Shown in pieces: positions 8,569-17,748 of a stretch of 64,000 bases of DNA. The stretch's first letter is position 1, and each line of letters starts with the position of its first letter. The stretch spans positions 62,001 to 126,000 of the forward strand of contig JAPPLF010000028.1 of NCBI GenBank assembly GCA_028874215.1, in the 5' to 3' direction. A program made the position numbers and the translations under genes. The stretch comes from Acidobacteriota bacterium (lineage in GTDB: Bacteria; Acidobacteriota; UBA6911; RPQK01; JAJDTT01). Under the pieces are notes generated by a model. That model was not told where the DNA came from. It saw only the letters and a program-made list of their open reading frames with translations, and did no database searches.

Positions 8569-9783
8569 ATGAAGATCCGACTGAAGGTTTACGGTTTCCT
8601 GATCGTCGTGGCGATTCTGGCCGCCGCCTGGCACTTTGGATCTCCCTACCTGGACACAGACTCCGAAGATCCGTCCGCGGACGCCTCCCAGGAAGAGAAA
8701 CCGGAGGACGGAGCGATCCCGGTCGAGCTGGACCAGGTCGGTCAAGGCGCCATCTCCTCGTACCTGACCTCGACGTCCAACCTGAGGGCCCTGCGGGAAG
8801 TGGAGCTCATGGCCCAGGCGGAAGGCACCGTGCGCAGCGTCCTGGCCGAAGAGGGAGATTATGTCCAAGAGGGACAGCTCCTGTGCGTCCTGGACGACCG
8901 GGAGCTGGTGATCCGCCTCCGGCTCACCGAGGAGAAGCTGGCCCAGACCCGAATCCAGTTGGAAAAGGCCCGGATCCGGGGACAGAAGGCCCAGGTTCAG
9001 ATCAAGAACACCGCCTTGGAATTGGACCGGAAGGAGCGGGCCTTTGCCGATGACCTGGTCAGCGAAGAGGAGGTGGCCACGCTTCGCTACCAGATCGCCG
9101 AATTGGAGCACGACGAGCGCGCCGCCGCTTCCGAAGTCCGGGAGTTCACCCACCGGGTCAGCGAGCTGGAAGCCGAAATCGAGCAGGTCAAGCTGGAGAT
9201 CTCCCGCAGCGAGATTCGCGCCCCCTTCTCCGGCCGCATCACCCAGCGGACCGTTGAACTGGGCCAAACGATCCGGGGAGCGGATTCGCTCTTCCGTCTG
9301 GGCGCGTTTTCTCCGCTCTACGCGGACGTGCACGTCGCCGAGCGCGACGTCCGCCTGGTCCGTCCCGGACAGGTGGCCTCCATCGGTTTCGACGCCGGCG
9401 GGGCGGAGTCCATCGAGGGACGGGTGATCCGAATCAGTCCCGTGGTGGACGAGTCCACCGGAACCGTCAAGGTCACCGTGGAGCTGGTTTCGACCAATGC
9501 CCTCTTCAGGCCGGGAGCCTTCGTCCGGGTCGACATCCGCACCGACACTCGCGAGAACGCCACCATCATCCCCAGGAGGGCGCTCCGGGAGCAGGACGGC
9601 CAGAGCTTCGTCTTCCTGGTCCGGGATGGTCTCGCCCACCGCCGTCCGGTCCGATTGGGCTATCAGCGGGACCAGGCCGTCGAGGTCCTGGAGGGCGTCG
9701 TCCCCGGCGACTCCCTCGTGGTCGCCGGCCACGGTCAGTTGAACGAGGGCGCCAAGGTCCGGGTAACCGGCCCGAGCCCGTGA
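8569..9783 (+). CDS. RND efflux periplasmic adaptor (membrane fusion protein)
   Basis: A 404-residue adaptor of the HlyD/AcrA family that would join an inner-membrane RND pump to an outer-membrane channel. It starts with a single membrane anchor (GFLIVVAILAAAWHFG), followed by an acidic linker. The lipoyl half-motifs are EVELMAQAEGTVRSVLAEEGDYVQEGQ, here cited by its core AEGTVRSVLAEEGD, and IRAPFSGRI. The two are separated by a long alpha-helical hairpin at about residues 115-215. Beta-barrel and membrane-proximal domains follow. I chose the ATG at 8569 rather than an upstream TTG because the anchor then begins at the normal place. The permease gene starts ten bases downstream. Confidence 0.93.
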   Translation: MKIRLKVYGFLIVVAILAAAWHFGSPYLDTDSEDPSADASQEEKPEDGAIPVELDQVGQGAISSYLTSTSNLRALREVELMAQAEGTVRSVLAEEGDYVQEGQLLCVLDDRELVIRLRLTEEKLAQTRIQLEKARIRGQKAQVQIKNTALELDRKERAFADDLVSEEEVATLRYQIAELEHDERAAASEVREFTHRVSELEAEIEQVKLEISRSEIRAPFSGRITQRTVELGQTIRGADSLFRLGAFSPLYADVHVAERDVRLVRPGQVASIGFDAGGAESIEGRVIRISPVVDESTGTVKVTVELVSTNALFRPGAFVRVDIRTDTRENATIIPRRALREQDGQSFVFLVRDGLAHRRPVRLGYQRDQAVEVLEGVVPGDSLVVAGHGQLNEGAKVRVTGPSP

Positions 9784-9793
9784 CCGCCAGCCC

Positions 9794-12700
9794 ATGAGAA
9801 CCGTCAGGACCGCGATCCGCCGCCCGGTCACCGTCTCCATGTTCGTGGTGGCGGTCTGCCTCTTCGGGGCGGTTTCGGTGGACCGGCTCTCGCTGGATCT
9901 CCTGCCCGACATCTCCTATCCCTCCCTGACGATACAGACGGAATTCGAAGACGCGGCTCCGGAAGAGGTCGAGGCGCTGGTGACCCGTCCCGTGGAGGAG
10001 AACGTCGGGGTGGTTCCCGGCCTCTCCCGCATCAGCTCGATATCCCGCCCGGGCCAGTCGGAAGTCATCCTGGAGTTCGGGTGGGACACGGACATGGACC
10101 TGGCGGTCATGGACGTGAGGGAGAAGCTGGATCTGGCCAACCTCCCCATCGAAGCGGAGAAACCGGTGATTCTGCGCTTCGATCCCGCCTATGACCCGGT
10201 CATGAGGCTTCATCTGTATGGAGATGCCCCCCTCAGCCGCATCCGGGACCTGGCCGAACGCAAAGTGAAGCAGGGGCTGGAATCGACCTCGGGCGTGGCG
10301 GCGGTCAAAGTGGCGGGCGGCCGGGAGGAGCAGATCCGGATCGAGATCGAGGAGAAACGGCTGGCGGAGCTGAACATTCCGGTCAGCGAGGTCAGCAGCG
10401 TGATTCGCGAGGCGAACCTCAATCAGGCCAGCGGGAGCCTGTATGACCTGGACGCCAACTACCTGGTCCGGGTGCTCAACGAATTCCAATCGGTGGAGGA
10501 GATTCGGAATCTCATCATTCGGGATCTGGACGGACGCCGGGTGGTTCTGGGAGACGTGGCCAGAGTCTGGCGGGGGACCAAGGAGCGGGACGTCATCTCC
10601 CGCTTCAACGGCCGGGAGAGTGTGGAACTGCGGGTCTACAAGGAAGGCGACGCCAACGCGGTGGCGGTTTCCGAAGCGGTGAGAGAACGTCTGGAGCAGC
10701 TCAAGGAGCAGAAGACCTATCCCGGCGAGCTGACCCACGAGATCGTCTACGACCAGGCGCAGTTCATCAATCTGGCGATTCGGAACGTCGCCGCCGCGGC
10801 CCTCCTGGGAGGTTTGCTGGCCACGTTCGTCCTGTTCGTCTTCCTCCGGGACCTTCGCAGCACCGCCACCATCGGACTCTCCATCCCGATTTCCGTCATG
10901 GCCACGTTCACCCTGATGCACCAGACCGGCGTGACCTTGAACATCATGTCGCTGGGCGGCGTGGCTCTGGGCGTCGGGATGCTGGTGGACAACTCCATCG
11001 TGGTGTTGGAATCGATCCACCGCCATCGCCGGCGGAATGCGGATCTGGCGGAGGCCGTCTACCAGGGCACCCGTGAGGTGGGGAAGGCGGTGGCGGCGTC
11101 GACGCTGACCACGGTGGCCGTCTTTCTCCCCATGATCTTCGTGGAGGGAATCGCCGGCCAGCTCTTCAAGGATCAGGCCCTGACCATCACCTACGCCCTG
11201 CTCGCCTCCCTGGCCGTCGCCCTCACCGTCATTCCCATGGTCCTGTCCCGGCGAAGGATTTCGGTGGAGCCGGTCCGCCAGTCCGGAAACGGGCAGGCCC
11301 CCGCCGCAGGCGGAGAGGATGGCCGGCTGTCGCGCCTGGTGCGAGCCGCGGGACGCGGGGGGGCGCGGGTCTTGAAGTTCCTCACCGTGGATCTGGTTCT
11401 CGTCGTCGTCGGCGACCTGCGGCGACTGCTCAGGACTCTGGGAAGAGGCCTGTTGAGACTCTTGAACCCGTTGCTGGGACGGGTCGATTCCGGCTTCGAG
11501 TCTCTGCGGAGAATCTATCCCCGCCTCCTGGCCTGGGCTCTCGACCACAAGGGGAGCGTATTGACTCTCACCTTGGGCCTGGTGGCCGGCAGCGCCGGAC
11601 TGGCCCAGTTCCTCGGAGCCGAGTTGATTCCGTCCCTGGTTCAGGGAAAGTTCTCCTTCGAGATCCAGCTTCCCCAAGGGAAACCCCTGGAAGAGACCGA
11701 TCGGATCATCCGGGAAGTCGAGAGCCGGGTGTTGGATCTGGACGGCGTGGCCACCGTCTCCTCCAGCGTGGGAGGAGGGGCCGATGACCAGTTCGCCACG
11801 GGTCCGCTCGAAGAGCACCGGGGCTGGATTCACGTCTCCATGAAGGACGGCCGCGACAAAGCGGGCGAGGAGAGGGTGATCGGCCGGACCAGAAGCCTGC
11901 TGGGACAATATCCGGGACTCACCCACCTGTTTGGCCGTCCCACCCTGTTCAGCTTCAGAGAGCCGGTGGAGGTGGAGATCTACAGCTACGACCTGGCGGC
12001 GCAGCGGAGCGTCGCCGAGAAGGTGATGGATCGGCTTTCCGGGATCGACGGCGTCGCCGATGTTCAGAGTTCGACCCGATTGGGGAATCCGGAGGTCCAG
12101 ATCAGTTTTCGGCGGGAGCAATTGGCTCGCCTGGGTCTGGACGAGGGTCAGGCGGCCGAGATCGTGAGGAGCAAGATCCGCGGCGACGTCGCCTCCCGCT
12201 ACCGGGACCAGGAGCGGCAGCTCGATATTCTGGTCCAGGCGGCCGAATCGGACCGGGACGCCATTCAGGATATTCGCGACCTTGTCATCAATACCCGGCA
12301 GGAACGCACCGGCGCCGATGGAAACCGGAGTGGCGCCCAGGATGGCGCCCGTTCCCGTGCGTTCGGCGAGCGCTCCGGTGAAGGCGGCGCGGCGTCCGGA
12401 TCGAATCCGGGCCGGACGGAGATGGGTTCCGAGGCCGGGGAAGAAGATTCCCAGGTGCCGATCCGGTTGGGGTCCGTGGCCCGGGTTCAGCTCTCGCGGG
12501 GACCCGGCGAGATCCGCCGTGTCGGTTCCCAGCGCGCGGCCGTGGTGTCGGCCAACCTGGCGGGAGCGGATCTGGGCACCGTCTCCCAAAAGATCGAGGC
12601 TCAGCTCTCCGGGATGTCCCGGGAATTGCCGCCCGACTCAGTGGTGGCGCTGGGCGGGCAACACCGTGAGTACGACCGTTCCCGGAGCAGCCTGCTCTTC

Positions 12701-13195
12701 GCCCTGGCTCTGGCCGTGCTCCTGGTCTATCTGGTGATGGCATCGCAATTCGAGTCCCTGGTCCACCCTTTCGTCATCCTGTTCACGGTTCCGGTGGCCC
12801 TGGTGGGGGTGGTGGCCGCGCTATTCGTGACCGGCTCCACCGTCAGTGTCATGGTTCTGCTGGGCGTGATCATCCTGGTCGGGATCGTGGTCAACAACGG
12901 AATCGTCCTGATCGACTACACCAATCAGCTCCGCCACCGGGGATTGAGCCGGCGCGAGGCGCTGATCGAGGCGGGGCAGGTGCGATTGCGGCCCATCCTC
13001 ATGACCACCTTGACCACGGTCCTGGGACTGCTTCCCATGGCCCTGGGATGGGGCGAGGGCTCGGAGGTGCGAACCCCCATGGCCATTACTGTGATGGGCG
13101 GATTGCTTTTCGCCACGCTCCTGACGTTGATCCTGGTGCCGGTGCTCTACGAGGGACTGGACCGTAGAGCGGAGACTTCAAGCCATGCGGGGTAA
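9794..13195 (+). CDS. RND family efflux permease, first of tandem pair
   Basis: A 1133-residue inner-membrane proton-driven pump of the HAE/AcrB-type RND family. Twelve membrane segments fall in two halves separated by large periplasmic loops. The N-terminus PVTVSMFVVAVCLFG and DRLSLDLLPDISYPSL are typical. The TM4 proton-relay motif reads GMLVDNSIVVLES, so the second aspartate of the classical DD pair is Asn. It is longer than average owing to an amphipathic insert between TM6 and TM7 (about residues 485-580). A Gly/Ser/Arg-rich insert also occurs in the second periplasmic loop (about 836-895). It overlaps the next permease by 11 bases. Confidence 0.95.
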   Translation: MRTVRTAIRRPVTVSMFVVAVCLFGAVSVDRLSLDLLPDISYPSLTIQTEFEDAAPEEVEALVTRPVEENVGVVPGLSRISSISRPGQSEVILEFGWDTDMDLAVMDVREKLDLANLPIEAEKPVILRFDPAYDPVMRLHLYGDAPLSRIRDLAERKVKQGLESTSGVAAVKVAGGREEQIRIEIEEKRLAELNIPVSEVSSVIREANLNQASGSLYDLDANYLVRVLNEFQSVEEIRNLIIRDLDGRRVVLGDVARVWRGTKERDVISRFNGRESVELRVYKEGDANAVAVSEAVRERLEQLKEQKTYPGELTHEIVYDQAQFINLAIRNVAAAALLGGLLATFVLFVFLRDLRSTATIGLSIPISVMATFTLMHQTGVTLNIMSLGGVALGVGMLVDNSIVVLESIHRHRRRNADLAEAVYQGTREVGKAVAASTLTTVAVFLPMIFVEGIAGQLFKDQALTITYALLASLAVALTVIPMVLSRRRISVEPVRQSGNGQAPAAGGEDGRLSRLVRAAGRGGARVLKFLTVDLVLVVVGDLRRLLRTLGRGLLRLLNPLLGRVDSGFESLRRIYPRLLAWALDHKGSVLTLTLGLVAGSAGLAQFLGAELIPSLVQGKFSFEIQLPQGKPLEETDRIIREVESRVLDLDGVATVSSSVGGGADDQFATGPLEEHRGWIHVSMKDGRDKAGEERVIGRTRSLLGQYPGLTHLFGRPTLFSFREPVEVEIYSYDLAAQRSVAEKVMDRLSGIDGVADVQSSTRLGNPEVQISFRREQLARLGLDEGQAAEIVRSKIRGDVASRYRDQERQLDILVQAAESDRDAIQDIRDLVINTRQERTGADGNRSGAQDGARSRAFGERSGEGGAASGSNPGRTEMGSEAGEEDSQVPIRLGSVARVQLSRGPGEIRRVGSQRAAVVSANLAGADLGTVSQKIEAQLSGMSRELPPDSVVALGGQHREYDRSRSSLLFALALAVLLVYLVMASQFESLVHPFVILFTVPVALVGVVAALFVTGSTVSVMVLLGVIILVGIVVNNGIVLIDYTNQLRHRGLSRREALIEAGQVRLRPILMTTLTTVLGLLPMALGWGEGSEVRTPMAITVMGGLLFATLLTLILVPVLYEGLDRRAETSSHAG

Positions 13196-16100
13196 GCGGC
13201 AACCGAATTCCTCATCGACTCCCACCGGAAGCCCCAGGTCCTCGGCGCTGGCCGGCTTCTCCGTCCGCTATCCGGTGACCATCTGCGCCGTCTTCTCCCT
13301 GCTGCTCCTGGTCGGCGTGGTCTCCCTGTTCAAGATCCCCCTGGTGCTGTTTCCCGACCTGGACCTGCCCTTCGTGATGGTGCAGGTTCCCTATCCCAAC
13401 GCCACTCCGGCCCATGTTCTGCAGACCATCACCAAACCGGTGGAAGAGGCCGTGAGCACGGTCCCCGGAATCCAGTGGATGCAGTCTTTCTCCAGCAGCG
13501 GCAGGTCCGGGGTGCAGACCTTTTTCGATTTTGAGATGGATGTCCAGCGGCTGCGCGGGGAAGTGAGGGAGAGGGTCGAGCGGGTCCGCACTGAACTGCC
13601 GGAAGACGTTGAGCGGATCGACGTGGTGAACTTCAGTACCGACGATGCGCCAATCCTGGGATTGCGGGTCGCGTCCGAGAGGAACTTGCAGACCGCCTAC
13701 GAGTTCCTGGACCTGAAGATCAAGAGGCGGATCGAGCGGGTCCCGGGAGTGGCCGAGGTCGAACTCTTCGGAACCCAGAGGCCCGAGATCGCCGTGTATC
13801 TGAGTCTCGATGAGCTCCGAAGGTACCGGGTGGATGCGGGCCGGCTTTTCCGGAGCCTTTCCGACATCAACCTGGACCGTTCCCTGGGCCGGTTCACGGA
13901 CGGCGGAGTCCGCTACGGCGCCATGACCCGGGGCATGTTCCGATCCATGGAAGACTTCAAGCGTTTTCCCGTGAACGAGCGGGGTCTGCTGCTGGAAAAC
14001 GTCGCCAACGTGGTTTACGAGAGTCCCGCGGCCCATGCCAGCCAGCACCTCAACGGCGAGTACGCGGTGGGTCTCTGGGTCCGCAAGGCGGCCGAAGCCA
14101 ACACCGTGACGACGGTGCGGGGCGTTGAGGCGGAACTGGAAACGATCCGGTCGGACCCCGCGCTCGAGGGAATCCAACTGGACGTCATCCGCAACGCCGG
14201 CGCGGAGATCGTCAAGGCCCTGAAGGGACTCCTCACCGCCGGCACCGTTGGCGCGCTCCTGGCTCTGGGGGTCCTGGTCCTCTTCCTTCGCAAGTGGAGC
14301 GCGGCCCTTGTGGTTGCCCTGGCCATCCCCCTCTCTCTGGTCGGAAGCCTCGGGTTCCTCTACTTCGGCGGCCTGAGCCTGAACGTCCTCTCCATGATGG
14401 GGTTGATGCTGGCGACGGGAATGTTGGTGGACAACGCCATCGTCGTGTTGGAATCGATCTACCGGAATCTGGAGCAAGGGGCAGACCGCCTGCAGGCGGT
14501 CAAACAGGGCACCCGGGAGGTGCAGATGGCGGTGATCGCGGCCACCCTCACCTCCATCATCATTTTCGTCCCCCTGGTCTTCGGCGCCCAGAGCTTTCTC
14601 AGTTTCTGGCTTCGCCACTGCGGACTGGCCATCATCTTCGCGCTCCTCTGTTCCCTGTTCCTCTCGTTGACCCTGATCCCCTTGGCCATGGGACGCTTTC
14701 TGAAGTTGGACGTGGCTCGTGCCGCCGGCGCCGAAGCGATCTCCGCCGGAGGTCGCGGTGACGTCCCTCCTGCCGGGCACGGACGGAAGCCGGGCCGCCG
14801 GCGGATCATGGATTACTACCTGAAACTGGTGGCCTGGCCCCTGAGGCATCGCTTCCTGGTGGGTTTCCTGATGGTTCCACTGGCGGTCGCCGGTTCGACC
14901 TGGCTGCTACTGAACGTGGTCCCCGACAACGCTCCGGACGCCCAGGAGCCGGGCAGCCTCCGGATCAGCTACGAATTCACCGAGAACTATCACTACGCCA
15001 AGATCGAAAGGGACTACGTCGATCCGGTGGAATCCTTCCTGGCGGAGAACAAGGAAGCCTTCAAGATCGACCAGGTCTTCAGCTCCTTCTCCAACAACAA
15101 TGCCTCGACCGAAATATATCTTCACGATGACGAGGTCAGCCTGGAAGAGATGGAGGAGATCCGCCTGGAGATCTCGGACGGTCTCCCGGTGATCCCGGGT
15201 TGCCGGATCGAGTTGTCCGGCCAGAGCGGAAGGCAGAACCGGGAAGGGATCAACGTGAGCCTCTACGGCGATGATCCTCGAGTCCTGGAGAGACTGCTGC
15301 GCGAGGCCCGGACCCGCCTGCGGGAAAATCCGGACTTTTCCCAGGTGTCCTCGCCCCGGGACAGCACTCGCGAGGAGGTTCAGGTCCGCCTGCGCCGGGA
15401 CCTGGCCCGCCGCTACGGCGTTTCCACTCAATCCGTCTCCCAGATCCTGGGGATTCTGATGCGAGGCCGGCAGGTTCGGGGCTTCCGCACGTCGGAAGGG
15501 GAGGTGGACGTCATCGTCCGGCTCCGGCCGGAGGACCGGAGCGGGCTGGAAGACCTGCGCTCGGCCGTGGTGGGATACGGAGACGACGGCGAGGAGATCC
15601 TCCTGTCTCAGGTCGCCGAGCTTCGGATCGAGAAGGTTGCGGCTCAGGTCCAGCGGGAGGACCGGCAGACCTATGCCAACTTCTTCGCCACCTATTCCGG
15701 AGACAAGAAGGACGAGGGCATCCGGCAGATGACGGAGGTCATGGACGGGTTGGACTATCCGGAGGGCTACGGGTGGTCGCTGGGCTTCTGGACCCGGCGG
15801 AACCAGCAATCGGATCAGGAGTGGATCTTCAACATCCTGCTGGCGCTCTTCATGGTCTATTTCGTCATGGCCTCGCTATTCGAATCCCTGACCCATCCGT
15901 TGGCCATCATGCTGTCGCTGCCCTTTTCGGTGGTGGGAATCGCCGGCTTTCTGCTCATCACCGGCACGCCCTTCAACATAATGGCCAAGATCGGCCTCCT
16001 GGTGCTCATCGGAATCGTGGTGAACAACGGCATCGTCCTCATCGACCGCATCAACACCCTTCGGCGCCGCGGGATCGACCGCCGCCGCGCGATTCTGCAA

Positions 16101-16382
16101 GGTTGCCGCGATCGCTTCCGGCCCATCGTGATGACGGCGACCACCACGGTCGTGGGCCTGATTCCGCTGGCCTACAGCTACAGCAGCTTTTTCGACCTGC
16201 GTTACTTTCCCATGGCCCGCACCGTCATGGGCGGACTCATCGCCTCCACGGTGCTGACCCTGCTGGTGCTGCCCACCTACTACACCCTCTTCGACGACTT
16301 GACCATGTGGCTGAAGCGAAGCTGGCAAGCCAGCGACCCGTCCGCGTCCCTGGATCCTGTTGGCCAGGATGCGCCAGGTTAA
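13185..16382 (+). CDS. RND family efflux permease, second of tandem pair
   Basis: A 1065-residue RND pump, a paralogue rather than a duplicate of its neighbour. The N-terminus has a cytoplasmic Ser/Pro-rich tail before the first helix (YPVTICAVFSLLLLVGVVSL). LVLFPDLDLPFVMVQVPYPNA and the TM4 motif GMLVDNAIVVLES identify the family. The start codon lies inside the last codons of the first permease, so translation is probably coupled. Two adjacent permeases with one adaptor recall heteromeric pumps such as MdtBC, which is an inference. No TolC-type outer-membrane factor gene is adjacent. Confidence 0.95.
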   Translation: MRGKRQPNSSSTPTGSPRSSALAGFSVRYPVTICAVFSLLLLVGVVSLFKIPLVLFPDLDLPFVMVQVPYPNATPAHVLQTITKPVEEAVSTVPGIQWMQSFSSSGRSGVQTFFDFEMDVQRLRGEVRERVERVRTELPEDVERIDVVNFSTDDAPILGLRVASERNLQTAYEFLDLKIKRRIERVPGVAEVELFGTQRPEIAVYLSLDELRRYRVDAGRLFRSLSDINLDRSLGRFTDGGVRYGAMTRGMFRSMEDFKRFPVNERGLLLENVANVVYESPAAHASQHLNGEYAVGLWVRKAAEANTVTTVRGVEAELETIRSDPALEGIQLDVIRNAGAEIVKALKGLLTAGTVGALLALGVLVLFLRKWSAALVVALAIPLSLVGSLGFLYFGGLSLNVLSMMGLMLATGMLVDNAIVVLESIYRNLEQGADRLQAVKQGTREVQMAVIAATLTSIIIFVPLVFGAQSFLSFWLRHCGLAIIFALLCSLFLSLTLIPLAMGRFLKLDVARAAGAEAISAGGRGDVPPAGHGRKPGRRRIMDYYLKLVAWPLRHRFLVGFLMVPLAVAGSTWLLLNVVPDNAPDAQEPGSLRISYEFTENYHYAKIERDYVDPVESFLAENKEAFKIDQVFSSFSNNNASTEIYLHDDEVSLEEMEEIRLEISDGLPVIPGCRIELSGQSGRQNREGINVSLYGDDPRVLERLLREARTRLRENPDFSQVSSPRDSTREEVQVRLRRDLARRYGVSTQSVSQILGILMRGRQVRGFRTSEGEVDVIVRLRPEDRSGLEDLRSAVVGYGDDGEEILLSQVAELRIEKVAAQVQREDRQTYANFFATYSGDKKDEGIRQMTEVMDGLDYPEGYGWSLGFWTRRNQQSDQEWIFNILLALFMVYFVMASLFESLTHPLAIMLSLPFSVVGIAGFLLITGTPFNIMAKIGLLVLIGIVVNNGIVLIDRINTLRRRGIDRRRAILQGCRDRFRPIVMTATTTVVGLIPLAYSYSSFFDLRYFPMARTVMGGLIASTVLTLLVLPTYYTLFDDLTMWLKRSWQASDPSASLDPVGQDAPG

Positions 16383-16397
16383 TGGTCCCGTCGTGAA

Positions 16398-16419
16398 TCC
16401 ACCGGACCAGTTCGGTGGA
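16398..16419 (+). terminator. Possible terminator hairpin after RND operon
   Basis: TCCACCG and CGGTGGA form a seven-base stem around an eight-base loop 16 bases after the second permease stop. There is no T-run, so it may be an intrinsic terminator of reduced strength or an mRNA-end stabiliser. Confidence 0.3.
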
Positions 16420-16602
16420 CCCTACGCGGCGGCGGTCAAGTTTCGGATTTCGGACATCCTGTAGACGCCTGCGAGACGTTCCGTTGCTTGCCCCCTCTGG
16501 CGGAGGTTGCCGCCCGGTGTCATCATGGCCCGCCTCATGCGAGTCGTTGCTTGCGGCCGAGGAATACGGCGTCCGTATGCGGAGTGATCAGGAGGAGCGC
16601 CC

Positions 16603-17748
16603 ATGTCGAGACGGCTCACCGTCTGGGGAGGCATCGGAGGATACAACGGCGTGTTTCCCACCGAGGGAAACCGGGAGAAGGTCTGCGACTTTCTGGATCA
16701 GTGCGCCGAGGCCGGAGTGAATCGTTTCATTCCCGGCTATACGCCGGGCCGGGAGATGTGCCTCCGTTTCGACCACGGCCGCGGCGGACACGATCCGGCA
16801 GACATCCTGGCCGTGGTGCCGGGATTTTATTCCGTTCATGGCTGGGACCCTCTCTCGTTCCTGGTGGAGGAGGCCCATCAAAGAGGCATCGAGGTCCATC
16901 CGTACAACGCCGTCGGGTACACGGGAATGACCGGCATCGACTACCAGAGCGGCACCCGGTTGCCCGAATGGCGCCTGACCCGGTTCGCCAACGACCATCC
17001 CGAGCTCTGGATGCGGCGCCGGGACGGAATGACCTGCTTCGACGTATCAGGATCGGTGGTCCTCAGCTACGGGACGCGCGAGGCCCGCCTCCACGAGCAG
17101 CAGCCGTTTCTGGAAATGGCCCGGGACTACGACGTGGACGGCGTCCAACTGGAATTCCAGATCGAATCGGTCCCGGGACAGGTGGACGAGCATGGGGTGA
17201 TGGTCTACGGCTACGAGACGGCCATCGTCGAGGACTATCGCCGCGAGTCGGGCCGGGATCCCTTGATCCTGTCCAATCAGGATCGGGACTGGGCCCTGTT
17301 CCGGGCCGGGTACGTCACGCGCTTCGTCCGGGAGCTGAGGCGGCAGTTGGAGAGCCTGGACCGGAAAGTGTGCCTGACAGTCGCCGTGGCCTCCAATCCG
17401 GAGACGGCCTGGAAGCGCCTTCAGGACTGGCCGGCGTGGGTCGAGGAAGGTCTGGTGGACGAGATCCACATCCGGCACCTCACCGGAAATCTGGCTCACA
17501 TCTTCGAGGACACGCACGTGGCTGCCCGGACCGTGGCCGGCCGGGTCCCCCTGGTGGCCCAACTGGTCTGTTGGGGCCCGCCCAAGCTGGTGACACCGGA
17601 TCTGCTCCGCCAAGGCGCCGATGCCGCCTTGGCCGCCGGGGCCGACGAGGTGGGCGTCTACCGGGCCGACACCATCGAGCGCCTGAATCTGTGGGATGCG
17701 GTTCGCAGTCTGCCTGGCAAGGGGAACCGCAGGAGCGAAACGGCGTGA
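16603..17748 (+). CDS. TIM-barrel glycoside hydrolase-like protein
   Basis: A 381-residue cytoplasmic protein with alternating hydrophobic strands typical of a TIM barrel. It resembles the family 10-like glycosyl hydrolases (GHL10/DUF187-like): an opening strand LTVWGGIGGYNGVF, GVNRFIPGYTPG near residue 40, GIEVHPYNAVGY near 105, YDVDGVQLEFQIE near 180 and VCLTVAVASNPETAW near 260. The acidic DG-x-x-LE segment occupies the position where such enzymes have a catalytic acid. AGGAGG lies seven bases before the ATG. The aminotransferase gene overlaps its end by four bases, so they are translated together. The substrate is unknown. Confidence 0.6.
   Translation: MSRRLTVWGGIGGYNGVFPTEGNREKVCDFLDQCAEAGVNRFIPGYTPGREMCLRFDHGRGGHDPADILAVVPGFYSVHGWDPLSFLVEEAHQRGIEVHPYNAVGYTGMTGIDYQSGTRLPEWRLTRFANDHPELWMRRRDGMTCFDVSGSVVLSYGTREARLHEQQPFLEMARDYDVDGVQLEFQIESVPGQVDEHGVMVYGYETAIVEDYRRESGRDPLILSNQDRDWALFRAGYVTRFVRELRRQLESLDRKVCLTVAVASNPETAWKRLQDWPAWVEEGLVDEIHIRHLTGNLAHIFEDTHVAARTVAGRVPLVAQLVCWGPPKLVTPDLLRQGADAALAAGADEVGVYRADTIERLNLWDAVRSLPGKGNRRSETA

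Noticed and set aside
9566-12589. A 1007-codon open frame on the minus strand within the RND genes
   Set aside because: It is a mirror frame produced by GC-rich codon use; the plus-strand RND permease is unmistakable. Other long antisense frames, for example 30407-32377, 21912-24470 and 38103-40295, were rejected for the same reason.
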